NCBI GenBank assembly: GCA_964219355.1
Contig: CAXPOZ010000001.1
Span: 744,001 to 808,000 of the forward strand
Source of the DNA: Parvularcula sp964219355
GTDB lineage: Bacteria > Pseudomonadota > Alphaproteobacteria > Caulobacterales > Parvularculaceae
Reading direction: 5' to 3'
DNA: 64,000 bases
Positions 41,149 through 49,460 of the stretch are shown in pieces; the stretch's first letter is position 1, and each line of letters starts with the position of its first letter. A program made the position numbers and the translations under genes. A model generated the notes under the pieces. That model searched no databases. It was not told the origin of the DNA and worked only from the letters and a program-made list of their open reading frames with translations.

Positions 41149-42423
41149 ATGTCGGCATTTTCAGAAGCAGAACTCGAAAGGCTGCAACACGCAGCTGCGC
41201 TCATTCTCGCCGCGGAGGAGCGCCTGCCGGTCCTGCGCACCTTGAGCTGGGACCGCGACCTTGCCGACAAATTCTTTGCCAGCGGCGAGAAAGAGCCCCC
41301 GGCACCCGAATATGACATCATCGATCCGAGTCCTTCGCTCGAGCTGCTGCATGATGCAGAGCACCTCGTCGATGGCTCGACCCCGGTTCATGCCTGGCTC
41401 GACCGGATGATCGACACGGTCGAGGAGACTGCCGCGCTGCTCACCTGCGTCGGGACCAGCGCCTTTTACGGCCATTCGGTCGCGCTTTACGGCTCACCCA
41501 CGGCGGCGATTGCCGATGGCAAGGTGACGGCGCTCGACCTTGCCCACCGGCTCGACACCGTCCTCTCCGAATTCGATGAAGGCAGCATGCTGCTCGAGCC
41601 GCCCGAAGTCCTGACAGCCGAAGACGTCCGTTCGCGGATGGAAAAAGAGCTGCCGGAGCACTTCGGGGACCGGGCACCGCGCCTTGAAGTCACAACGAAT
41701 GTCTCCGCCAAGGCCGCCGCCGGCAGCGACTATATCAAGCTGCGCGCCGATGCGAGTTTCTCAGATCTCGATGTCGACCAGCTCCTTCATCACGAAGCGC
41801 TGATCCACATTGCGACCGGCTATAACGGTCGGTCACAGAACCGCTTCCCCCTGCTCGCCGAAAGCCATCCGGGCAATGCACGCACGCAGGAAGGGCTTGC
41901 CGTCTTTGCCGAGTTCATTACCGGATCGCTTGATCCGCGCCGGTTCAAACGGCTCGCCGACCGGGTGATCGGCATTGAGATGTCGACCGAGGGCGCCGAC
42001 TTTATTGAGCTTTACCAGTTCTTCCGTGAACGGAACCCAAAGGATGCGCCACTCGAAGCTTTTGAGAGCGCGCGCCGGGTCGTGCGCGGCGGCCTCGTCA
42101 ATGGCGGCGGACCCTTCACGAAGGACTCAGTCTATCTAGGCGGCCTGCTTGAGGTGCATAATTTCCTGCGTGCCGCAGTCACGACAGGCGATGCCGATCT
42201 GATCCGCGCGCTGTTCGTCGGCAAGATCGACATCAACGACATCGATGCCGTCCGTATGCTGCTAGATGAAGGCTTGATCAGCGAGCCGCAATTCCTGCCC
42301 CCTTGGGTGCGGGATCTGCGCTATCTTCTCTCGGCACTTGCCTATTCGACTTTCCTTGCCTCGGTGGATCTCGAAAGCGTCGAGAAACGCTTCGAGACCC
42401 TGCTCACCGAGATCAAGGATTAG
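41149..42423 (+). CDS. QEGLA-motif protein (DUF1704 family, tyrosine carboxypeptidase-like)
   Basis: ATG at 41149 follows AGAAGGG 5-6 bases upstream. The 424-residue product carries the family hallmark LHHEALIHIATGYNGRSQ, a metallopeptidase-like HExxH variant (HHEALIH), and ARTQEGLAVFAEFI. The group is annotated as flavohemoglobin-expression-modulating QEGLA protein and is related to eukaryotic tubulin tyrosine carboxypeptidases of the KIAA0895/MATCAP type. Substrate in bacteria unknown. In other genomes these genes often sit near ATP-grasp ligases; a RimK-like fusion lies 5 kb away here. Converges on the amidohydrolase gene with a 4-base overlap. Confidence 0.87.
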   Translation: MSAFSEAELERLQHAAALILAAEERLPVLRTLSWDRDLADKFFASGEKEPPAPEYDIIDPSPSLELLHDAEHLVDGSTPVHAWLDRMIDTVEETAALLTCVGTSAFYGHSVALYGSPTAAIADGKVTALDLAHRLDTVLSEFDEGSMLLEPPEVLTAEDVRSRMEKELPEHFGDRAPRLEVTTNVSAKAAAGSDYIKLRADASFSDLDVDQLLHHEALIHIATGYNGRSQNRFPLLAESHPGNARTQEGLAVFAEFITGSLDPRRFKRLADRVIGIEMSTEGADFIELYQFFRERNPKDAPLEAFESARRVVRGGLVNGGGPFTKDSVYLGGLLEVHNFLRAAVTTGDADLIRALFVGKIDINDIDAVRMLLDEGLISEPQFLPPWVRDLRYLLSALAYSTFLASVDLESVEKRFETLLTEIKD

Positions 42424-44063
42424 CGGACCTTGCCGCCCACCACCGTCATCATGGCGTTGGTGGCATCCCAGTCCTTCTCGAACGGATCGCCAGAAAACAC
42501 TGAAATGTCCGCATAGAACCCTTCGGCAAGGCGCCCCAGTCGGTCTTCCTTGAAGACGGCATAGGCGGCATTGGTCGTGAACATGGCAATCGCCTGCTCC
42601 TCGGTCACCGCCTCTTCGGGGTGCCAGTTCTCGCCTTGGGTGCCATCTAGAGCTTTCCGCTTAGTCGCGGCGAAAATCTCGATCCGTGGATCGCCCTTCT
42701 CGACCGGCGCATCAGATCCGCCAACGACATTCGCGCCATTCTCAAAGAACCGGCCCCAGGCATAGGCACCAAGCAGGCGCTGCTCCCCCAAACGGGCCGG
42801 CGCAAAGAAGAGATCGCCGATCGCGTGGCTCGGCTGCATGGACGGCGTAATGCCGTAAAAGGCGAAACGCGGAATATCGTTCGGCCGGACGATCTGCGCA
42901 TGTTCAATCCGCCAGCGTGGCGCTTTGCGCTCTGTCGCATCCAACTCGCCCAGCACCCGCTTATACCAGTCAAGGACGAGGAAATTGCCCTTGTCGCCGA
43001 TCGCATGGGTCGTGACCTGGATCTTGTTGTCATAGGCCTTCTGGAAAGCCTCGACCGCTTCTTCCTTCTGCATCAATTGCAGGCCGCGCTTGCCGGGCTG
43101 GTCGGCATAATCATGAAAGAGCAGCGCCCCGCGCGAGCCAAGTGCGCCATCGACATAGAATTTGATGCCGTTCGTGCACACCATGTCATCATCCGTGCAC
43201 CCCGTCCCCTGCTCGATCACCTGATCAAGCGCCCCGGGCACGAGATAGTTGAAGACGCGCACGGGCAGCTCACCCGCCGCTGCCATCTCCTTGAGGATCA
43301 CGACATCTTCCGGGTCGACCGACATGTTGTGAACGCCGGTCCAACCGAGCGACGCCATCTTCTCGGCCCCGACCTTCAGCCCCTCGCGGCGGCGAACCTC
43401 ATCAAGTTTGGGCAGAAGGTCATCCACCAGCGGCATGGCCATATCGATCAGAAGGCCTGTCGCCTTGCCCTTCTCGTCGCGTTCGACGCGCCCGCCTTCA
43501 GGATCGACCGTGTCCTTCGTAATGCCGGCTTTCTTCAAAGCCGTGGTGTTGACGACCATGGCATGACCGTCCGCCCTCACCAGAATGACGGGGCGGTCTT
43601 TGACGACTTTGTCGAGATCAGCAGCCGTCGGCATGCGCCCTTCGGGCCAGCCGGTTTCAATCCAGCCGCGGCCATAAAGCGTCTCGCCTTTGTCGAGTTC
43701 TGCCGCTGCCGATTTGATCCGGGTCTGCAGCTCTGCAATCGAGGCCGTTCCTTCGAGGTTGAGGGTCATCTCCCGCAGGCCCACGCCGAGAAGGTGGGCG
43801 TGACCATCATGCAGGCCGGGTAGCGCGACTGCGCCTTCAGGCAGAGCAACCACACATTCGGCAGGCAGCGCATCGGCCAGTGAGGCATCTCCGACGGCTG
43901 TCACGCGCTCGCCGGAGATAAGGACTGCTTCGGCGGCTTCGCCCGGCGCGGTGCGGATATCACCGGTCATCGCCCAGCTCTCGCAGGCATCGCCGGGCGC
44001 CGAGCCCGCTGAAAGAACCGAAGACATCGCCGCCATGGCAACGGAAAGAAGGGAGTACGTCAT
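42420..44063 (-). CDS. Secreted YtcJ-like amidohydrolase
   Basis: ATG at 44063 begins a signal peptide (MTYSLLSVAMAAMSSVLSAGSA). The 547-residue product is an amidohydrolase of the Amidohydro_3 type with the metal-binding HxH in LPGLHDGHAHLLGVG, a central HNMSVDPEDVV, TTHAIGDKGN and IEHAQIVRPNDI, and the C-terminal GGSDAPVEKGDP. Probably acts in the periplasm on an amide or N-acyl substrate; the substrate is not predictable. Confidence 0.88.
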   Translation of the reverse strand: MTYSLLSVAMAAMSSVLSAGSAPGDACESWAMTGDIRTAPGEAAEAVLISGERVTAVGDASLADALPAECVVALPEGAVALPGLHDGHAHLLGVGLREMTLNLEGTASIAELQTRIKSAAAELDKGETLYGRGWIETGWPEGRMPTAADLDKVVKDRPVILVRADGHAMVVNTTALKKAGITKDTVDPEGGRVERDEKGKATGLLIDMAMPLVDDLLPKLDEVRRREGLKVGAEKMASLGWTGVHNMSVDPEDVVILKEMAAAGELPVRVFNYLVPGALDQVIEQGTGCTDDDMVCTNGIKFYVDGALGSRGALLFHDYADQPGKRGLQLMQKEEAVEAFQKAYDNKIQVTTHAIGDKGNFLVLDWYKRVLGELDATERKAPRWRIEHAQIVRPNDIPRFAFYGITPSMQPSHAIGDLFFAPARLGEQRLLGAYAWGRFFENGANVVGGSDAPVEKGDPRIEIFAATKRKALDGTQGENWHPEEAVTEEQAIAMFTTNAAYAVFKEDRLGRLAEGFYADISVFSGDPFEKDWDATNAMMTVVGGKVR

Positions 44064-44264
44064 CGCCTGATCCACCATTCCTCAAAATGCGTCTTGCGGG
44101 GCGCCCACTAGCACCCCGGCGCGCGCTGATGAAGGGGGGGCTTCAATCGGAGCCATACACCCTCATCTAGCCGGTCAGAATGAATTGTGATCTGGTCCAC
44201 CGGTCACTCAAGTTGCATGACGAGTAAGAACTACTATGGCCAGACCTGCCGGAGCATTCGCGTT

Positions 44265-44759
44265 ATGACCCTGACCCTCGAAGATATTGCCTATCTGGCC
44301 CAGATCATCGGGGTCGTCGTTGTCGCTGTCACTCTCATCTATTTGACGATTCAAGTAAGGCAGGGTGCACAGCAGCTGCGCTCGGAATCTCGGCAAGCTC
44401 AGCTGACCAATGATCAGACAGGTGTCTACAAGTACCTGGAATTTCCGGAACTCGGACGCATCTTTTCCCAGCCGGAAACACCCACAAAAGAAGAGAAGAC
44501 CAAGCTGATTTTCTGGATGATCGGGCAGATGCGCGCACGCGAGCACGAATGGCTACAATATAGAAACGGCGCGCTCGACAAGGAAACCTGGGAGAGCTAT
44601 CGCGGCGTAATTTATTTTGTTCTTGGCACGGAGCGTGGCCGCGAACTTTGGGCGTTGTGCAAAAACTATTTCAATGCCGGATTTGTGGAAATGGTCGCAG
44701 GAATGATCGAAACTGTTCCCCCGATCGATTTTTGGGAAAGGCTAGAAGAAATCAGATGA
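44265..44759 (+). CDS. Small membrane-anchored protein of unknown function
   Basis: ATG at 44265 with GGAG 10 bases upstream. The 164-residue product has one membrane helix near the start (IAYLAQIIGVVVVAVTLIYLTIQV) and a helical, Trp- and Glu-rich cytoplasmic part (LQYRNGALDKETWESYRGVIYFVLGTERGRELW). I recognise a common bacterial family of membrane-anchored proteins of this shape but no function. Stands alone between the amidohydrolase (divergent) and the pyrD remnant. Confidence 0.7.
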   Translation: MTLTLEDIAYLAQIIGVVVVAVTLIYLTIQVRQGAQQLRSESRQAQLTNDQTGVYKYLEFPELGRIFSQPETPTKEEKTKLIFWMIGQMRAREHEWLQYRNGALDKETWESYRGVIYFVLGTERGRELWALCKNYFNAGFVEMVAGMIETVPPIDFWERLEEIR

Positions 44760-44790
44760 GTGATTCGTCGTTCATCAAACTTTTTCACAG

Positions 44791-44930
44791 CCCCTGCCAA
44801 CTGCATCCTACGACCTCCTGATTACCGTCCACTGATAAACGTTCTGACAAGCCTCAAGGATATCGACCACGAGGTCCCGGCCCTTATATAAGCGAGTGCG
44901 GTATAGAGTCGGGCAAGCGTGCCGCCTGAG
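44791..44930 (-). pseudogene. Decayed duplicate of the 3' end of pyrD
   Basis: The stretch CGTTCTGACAAGCCTC... at 44840-44930 and its left flank aligns with the 3' end of intact pyrD (about 46140-46280) along the same strand at roughly three quarters identity by eye; shared blocks include AGGATATCGA, GCCCTTATA and GCGGTATAGA. Translated on the minus strand it gives LYTALAY as in PyrD (IYTALVY), then a 2-base insertion (TATATAAG versus TATAAG) shifts the frame. It is a non-functional fragment of about the last 45 codons, separated from pyrD by the serine hydrolase gene. Confidence 0.8.
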
Positions 44931-44952
44931 CAGCACCAACGATAAGACTCAA

Positions 44953-46050
44953 TTATTCCGCCATCGCGCCCAACGCGTCACGAAGGATTGAGACCATGGC
45001 GCGATAACCGGACTGCTCCATCGACACGCCCGCTGCGTAATAATCCATCGCTGGCGATGCCATGATCTCCCCCCCCCAGAAGCCGCCATGGGAATAGGCC
45101 TGCACGCCGTTTATGTCGCGCGGGAAAAGACCGATCCGATAGTTATCCGGAAACGGATGACCGGGCGCCGTGGTCATGAGCTCAAGCGTTTTGGGGTCAT
45201 CATAAATCTCCCCATTAAACAGTGCCTGCATGAATCGGGAAAGATCCGTGGTCGTCGAGATGAGCCCGCCGCCGCCATAAAGATCCATCGAGCCGTTCCA
45301 GTCATGCGTATCCTGCTCACCCAGAAATTGGTGCCCCCGAGGAAGAGCCGTTGCAGGCGGCATCTCTGTCTGCTCCCACCATGTTGAGGTCAGACCAATC
45401 ACATCGAATTTAAGTTCACGCCGAACAGAAATTCCCAGCGCATCACCGGTCAGGCGTTCGATAATATGGCCGAGAAGGACATATCCGGTATCCGAATATC
45501 GAAACTCAGTATTCGGCGGACCAATCGGATCGTGATTGTCGACAAGCAGTTGCAGCTGATCATCTCGTGTCCATTGCCGCGACGTATCAGCAAGAACCAG
45601 ATCGATATATGCGCGATCCGCAGCATCCGGCATGCCGGAGACATGCATCAGCAAATGCCTCACCGTGATAATTGAGGTGTCATACCCGTCTTCACTAAGA
45701 AGGGTGTCATAACGCTCATCGATCAGCTCACGGATCGGCCTGTCGAGATCAACCATGCCCTGTTCGTAGAGCCGCAGCACCGTTGCCGCCGTGAAGGTCT
45801 TGGCAACGCTTGCAATCCGAATGGGCGTTTCGGCCGTCAGCTTCGTGCCGTCAGGCGCGGCCTGCCCTTTGCTGATCGCCATCGTCCGGCCACCTTGCCT
45901 AACCGTGACGGAGATGCCCTTCAGGTCAGGGCGCTCTTCCAGCAGGCCGCTGATCCGTTCGGCAATGATCTCTTTGGGAGGGCTGATCTCGGCCACTTCC
46001 GGCGGGCTGGCCATGAACACAGCGAGTGAGGCGATCAGAAGATGAAGCAT
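44953..46050 (-). CDS. Serine hydrolase of the class C beta-lactamase/DD-peptidase family
   Basis: A 365-residue protein with a signal peptide (MLHLLIASLAVFMASPPEVAE), the nucleophile motif SVAK (in PIRIASVAKTFTAATVL), a second motif YSDTGYVLLGHII in place of the usual YxN, and HGGFWGG near the C-terminus as the KTG-like third motif. The family includes beta-lactamases, esterases and D-aminopeptidases; a true beta-lactamase activity should not be assumed. It lies between intact pyrD and a degenerate copy of the pyrD tail, in the same direction, which points to insertion by duplication or integration. Confidence 0.88.
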   Translation of the reverse strand: MLHLLIASLAVFMASPPEVAEISPPKEIIAERISGLLEERPDLKGISVTVRQGGRTMAISKGQAAPDGTKLTAETPIRIASVAKTFTAATVLRLYEQGMVDLDRPIRELIDERYDTLLSEDGYDTSIITVRHLLMHVSGMPDAADRAYIDLVLADTSRQWTRDDQLQLLVDNHDPIGPPNTEFRYSDTGYVLLGHIIERLTGDALGISVRRELKFDVIGLTSTWWEQTEMPPATALPRGHQFLGEQDTHDWNGSMDLYGGGGLISTTTDLSRFMQALFNGEIYDDPKTLELMTTAPGHPFPDNYRIGLFPRDINGVQAYSHGGFWGGEIMASPAMDYYAAGVSMEQSGYRAMVSILRDALGAMAE

Positions 46051-46133
46051 GACGAGACCCTTTCCCTGAGGGTGTCATGCTTAGCATGATATTATCGAAA
46101 GTCGATAATCATGTAACAGTCAGCTGGCAGGCC

Positions 46134-47168
46134 CTAGAGCCCTTTGCCAACCGCGTCCGCGACGTCCTGAAAACCGTCCGCTGACAAACGTTCAGACAGG
46201 CCCTCTAGGATATCGATTACAAGATCCGGGCCCTTATAAACGAGCGCGGTATAGATCTGGACGAGCGAGGCGCCGCCGAGGATTTTCTCATAAGCGTCCT
46301 GCGCACCGGAAATCCCGCCCACTCCGATCAGCGGGACGGCTCCATCGAGGGCGCCTGCGAATTCCTTCAGCCGCGCGGTTGAGAGCGGGAAAAGCGGACG
46401 GCCCGACAGCCCGCCCTTCTGGTCAGGATCATGAGCCAGCCGGTCCCGCTCCCCGATGGTCGTGTTGGAGATGACCAGCGCGTCAATCGGCGCGGCCTTG
46501 GCCAGTTCGACAAGGTCGGCGCGATCCTCATCGCCGAGGTCTGGCGCAATCTTGAGGAAGAGCTTGGCATTCCCCGTCATCGCCATACGGACATTATTAA
46601 GGAGCGACATCAGGACATCTTTTTCCTGAAGCGCGCGCAGGCCCGGCGTATTGGGGGAGGAAACATTCACTGTACAGAAAGAGACAAGCGGCGCGAGCCG
46701 CGCGGCGCAGGTCACGTAATCGCCGACACGGTCGGTCGAATCCTTGTTCGCCCCCAGATTGATCCCGACAATCCCCCGGCCCGAACGGGCAGACAGCCGT
46801 GCGGCAATGGCTTCGAGCCCGTCATTGTTAAAACCATAGCGGTTGATCACCGCCTGATCGCGAGAAAGACGGAAGACCCGAGGTTTGTCATTGCCCGCCT
46901 GCGGCCGCGGCGTGACGGCGCCAACCTCGACAAATCCGAACCCCATATTCAAGCAGGCATCCGGCACCACGGCATTCTTGTCGAAACCGGCCGCCAGCCC
47001 CAGCGGATTGGGAAAGGTCAGGCCCGCAACCTTTGTCTCAAGTGCCGGGAACAGATCTCCCTTGCGCCGGGGGCCAACCCCCGCCTTTAGGGCACGGATC
47101 GTCAGATTGTGAGCCGTTTCGGGATCAAAGGCATGAAAGGCACGCGTGCCGAGCCGCCAGATGCTCAT
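46134..47168 (-). CDS. pyrD: Quinone-dependent dihydroorotate dehydrogenase
   Basis: A 344-residue class 2 enzyme with the N-terminal membrane-associating helices (MSIWRLGTRAFHAFDPETAHNLTIRAL), the FMN-site segments FPNPLGLAAGFDKNA and FVEVGAVTPRPQAGN, VNVSSPNTPGLRALQ with the catalytic Ser, and IGVGGISGAQDAYEKILGGASLVQIYTALVYKGP. Fourth step of pyrimidine synthesis, reducing quinone. It is the end of the terB-rimBK-DUF952-pyrD overlapping run; its ATG overlaps the DUF952 stop. Confidence 0.97.
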   Translation of the reverse strand: MSIWRLGTRAFHAFDPETAHNLTIRALKAGVGPRRKGDLFPALETKVAGLTFPNPLGLAAGFDKNAVVPDACLNMGFGFVEVGAVTPRPQAGNDKPRVFRLSRDQAVINRYGFNNDGLEAIAARLSARSGRGIVGINLGANKDSTDRVGDYVTCAARLAPLVSFCTVNVSSPNTPGLRALQEKDVLMSLLNNVRMAMTGNAKLFLKIAPDLGDEDRADLVELAKAAPIDALVISNTTIGERDRLAHDPDQKGGLSGRPLFPLSTARLKEFAGALDGAVPLIGVGGISGAQDAYEKILGGASLVQIYTALVYKGPDLVIDILEGLSERLSADGFQDVADAVGKGL

Positions 47169-47530
47169 ATATTTTCTTCTGCTCCCGGAACCGGCACGTA
47201 GCCATCTGCCTGTTTGATCAGGGGGACGAGGTGGTCAAACCATTCGGTCAGGACATCGCCGTAAACATGCGGGAAGAGTGCACCGCCTCGGGAGGGCTCC
47301 CATTTGAGAAGCTCACCGGGGGCGCTGTCGGGGCAACCGATGGCGACGAGCTTCGGATGAATCGCATAATGCTTTGCCGCCGTCTCCAGCAATTGCGCCG
47401 GGGTCGACATGTGAAAGAAGCCGTCATGAGCGTCATCCGGGCTATACGGAACATGTTCGCATTTGCGTAACCCGTCCCACTGTGCCGGACAGCACAGCCG
47501 GTAGAGATATCCCTCCCGGAACGGGCTCAT
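47165..47530 (-). CDS. DUF952 family protein
   Basis: A 121-residue soluble protein with the DUF952 pattern YLYRLCCPAQWDGLRKC, DDAHDGFFHMSTPAQLLETAAKHYA, LKWEPSRGGALFPHVYG. The family resembles ADP-ribosyltransferase-like or glutathione-S-transferase-associated folds, but no activity is established. Overlaps the RimB-RimK fusion gene upstream and pyrD downstream by 4 bases each. Confidence 0.88.
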   Translation of the reverse strand: MSPFREGYLYRLCCPAQWDGLRKCEHVPYSPDDAHDGFFHMSTPAQLLETAAKHYAIHPKLVAIGCPDSAPGELLKWEPSRGGALFPHVYGDVLTEWFDHLVPLIKQADGYVPVPGAEENI

Positions 47531-48939
47531 GCGGCTCTCGCCCGCCGGCGGCGGCGGACATAGCTCGAGACGCGTTTCTCGATCGCTTCGATGACGAGCC
47601 CCGCAATGTCCTTGCCGGATGCGGTCTCAACGCCCTCAAGGCCGGGGCTCGAATTGACCTCCAGCACTTTGGGGCCGTCATTCGACCGCAACAGGTCCAC
47701 ACCCGCCATGCCGAGATTCAGCACCTTGGCGGCAGCGAGCGCGGTTTCACGCTCTTCTTTCGTGATCCTGACGACAGAGGCCGAGCCACCCTGATGCAGG
47801 TTCGAGCGGAAGTCGCCGGGGGCGGCAGTCCGCTTGATCGCGGCAACGACCTTGCCGCCGATGACAAGACAGCGAATGTCTTCACCGCCCGCTTCCTTGA
47901 CGAATTGCTGAACAAGGAAATCTGCCTTCAGCCCACGGAAGGCCCCGACAACTGACTCAGCCGCCTTCTTCGTATCAGCGAGGACCACGCCCTTGCCCTG
48001 ACTTGATTCAAGCAGCTTCACGATAATCGGCGGGGAGCCCATCAGATCGATCAGGCTTTTATTGTCCTGCGGGCTTGAGGCAAAAGCCGTGGTCGGCATG
48101 CCGATCCCTTCGCGCGCCAACAATTGATGCGCATAAAGCTTATCCCGGCTGACCGCGATGGCATGGCTGCCATTGACGCAATAACAGCCCATCGCCTCGA
48201 ACTGGCGCGTGACCGCCGTGCCGTAATTGGTGATCGAGGCGCCAATCCGCGGGATGATCGCATCATAGATCGGCAAAGCGCGGCCATCATAATGGACCTC
48301 CGGCTTGCCCGCATTGATCAGCATATAGCAACGCCGGGTGTCGATCAGCTCGACGACATGCTCGCGGGCTTCTGCCGCCTCGACTAGCCGTTTCGTCGAA
48401 TAGGATTTCGGCTCGCGTGTCAGCACACCAATGCGCAAGGAACGCTTGGTCGGAGGCTTTTTCGTGATCTTGTCGTAGACGTCGTAATCGAGGCTCGGCT
48501 GCTGATAACTCATCGAGGGCAGCACCTGCGGCTCGCCATCACCGGGATAAGCCGACAGCGCCTGGCGCCCGAGTAGCATGTGATAGCTCATCCCCTCACG
48601 ATCGGAGAGCGTGATCTGGATCGGCCATTCATGATCGCCCATCTGGATCGGCGTCTCGATGACATAGCGCATCTCGGTCTCGCCATTGGAGCTTGTCACT
48701 TCACGGCGGTCGACCACATCGGCAGAGCAATAGACTTCGATTTCGGGTTTTTCCGGGATCGGATGAATCCCGAAGCGGACTTTCGGTTTACTCGCGGGGC
48801 CAAATGGCTCGACGGTGAAAGCGTGCAGGGCCGAGGTTTTGGCCCCGGTATCGACCTTCACCTTGAGGGCCGGTAACCCCAGTACCGGCAGGGAACACCA
48901 CTCAACCCAGCCCAGTTTTAGGCTGTCATCATCAGTCAT
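47527..48939 (-). CDS. RimB-RimK fusion: retropepsin-like protease domain plus ATP-grasp glutamate ligase
   Basis: A 470-residue two-domain protein. Residues 10-150 form a RimB-type retropepsin-like domain (so-called ATP-dependent zinc protease family) with VDTGAKTSALHAF, the catalytic Asp being residue 30, and MLLGRQAL. Residues 165-460 are a RimK-type ATP-grasp ligase (LRIGVLTREPKSYSTKRLVEAA, SSQGKGVVLADT, GFRSNLHQGG-like segment GDFRSNLHQGGSA, VLEVNSSPGLEGVE). RimK adds glutamates to the C-terminus of ribosomal protein S6 and RimB removes them, so opposing activities may be joined here. Overlaps terB and DUF952 genes by 4 bases. Confidence 0.88.
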   Translation of the reverse strand: MTDDDSLKLGWVEWCSLPVLGLPALKVKVDTGAKTSALHAFTVEPFGPASKPKVRFGIHPIPEKPEIEVYCSADVVDRREVTSSNGETEMRYVIETPIQMGDHEWPIQITLSDREGMSYHMLLGRQALSAYPGDGEPQVLPSMSYQQPSLDYDVYDKITKKPPTKRSLRIGVLTREPKSYSTKRLVEAAEAREHVVELIDTRRCYMLINAGKPEVHYDGRALPIYDAIIPRIGASITNYGTAVTRQFEAMGCYCVNGSHAIAVSRDKLYAHQLLAREGIGMPTTAFASSPQDNKSLIDLMGSPPIIVKLLESSQGKGVVLADTKKAAESVVGAFRGLKADFLVQQFVKEAGGEDIRCLVIGGKVVAAIKRTAAPGDFRSNLHQGGSASVVRITKEERETALAAAKVLNLGMAGVDLLRSNDGPKVLEVNSSPGLEGVETASGKDIAGLVIEAIEKRVSSYVRRRRRARAA

Positions 48940-49370
48940 TCGATCTCCTCGAGAGTCATGTGACGGGCGCGCGCGGCATGCTCGATAGCGGCAGCGCCGT
49001 CATCACTTACCTTCAGCGCATCGCGGATCAGCTCAAGCACGCGGATCTCCGTCATGTCGAGATTTTCATCCGCGGTCACGACATCAACGACGGCGGCGTA
49101 GGCGGTCTCGTTCAGATGGGACGGCAGGGCCGCCGCGGCTGAATCGATCACCTTGTGCAGGCCCCCGTCAGATGACATGAGCTGGCCAGCCGCTTCGGAT
49201 GTCTGCACCAGCCCGTCTTCATCGGCATCGGTGAACATGGGATAGGACCGGACAACCCGGCCAATCGCCCGGAGTTCGGTTTCGGAAATGCGTCCATCCG
49301 AGGCCGAAGTCATGACCATGAGATAGATGACGGCTTCGGCGGGTGTTAGCTGAACAACGGTATGGGCCAT
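48936..49370 (-). CDS. TerB-family protein
   Basis: A 144-residue all-helical protein with the TerB features LTPAEAVIYLMVMTSASDGRISETELRAIGRVV and VVDVVTADENLDMTEIRVLELIRDAL, including paired acidic residues that may bind a metal ion. TerB-like domains are linked to tellurite resistance and to membrane stress systems, but no other ter genes are present. First gene of the overlapping run leading to pyrD. Confidence 0.85.
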   Translation of the reverse strand: MAHTVVQLTPAEAVIYLMVMTSASDGRISETELRAIGRVVRSYPMFTDADEDGLVQTSEAAGQLMSSDGGLHKVIDSAAAALPSHLNETAYAAVVDVVTADENLDMTEIRVLELIRDALKVSDDGAAAIEHAARARHMTLEEIE

Positions 49371-49460
49371 CTTGCGCCTTTATGACTATACGGGCGGCTT
49401 GCTAGGGAATGCCGCGCAACTTCGCAAACCCCCCTTACACCCTGAAAGAGGATAAGACCC

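Noticed and set aside
44791..44930. Reading the pyrD-like stretch as an active gene or RNA
   Set aside because: The frame is broken by a 2-base insertion and only the tail of pyrD is represented.
44953..46050. Calling the serine hydrolase an AmpC-type resistance gene
   Set aside because: The second motif is YSD rather than YxN and the family is functionally broad; resistance cannot be claimed.
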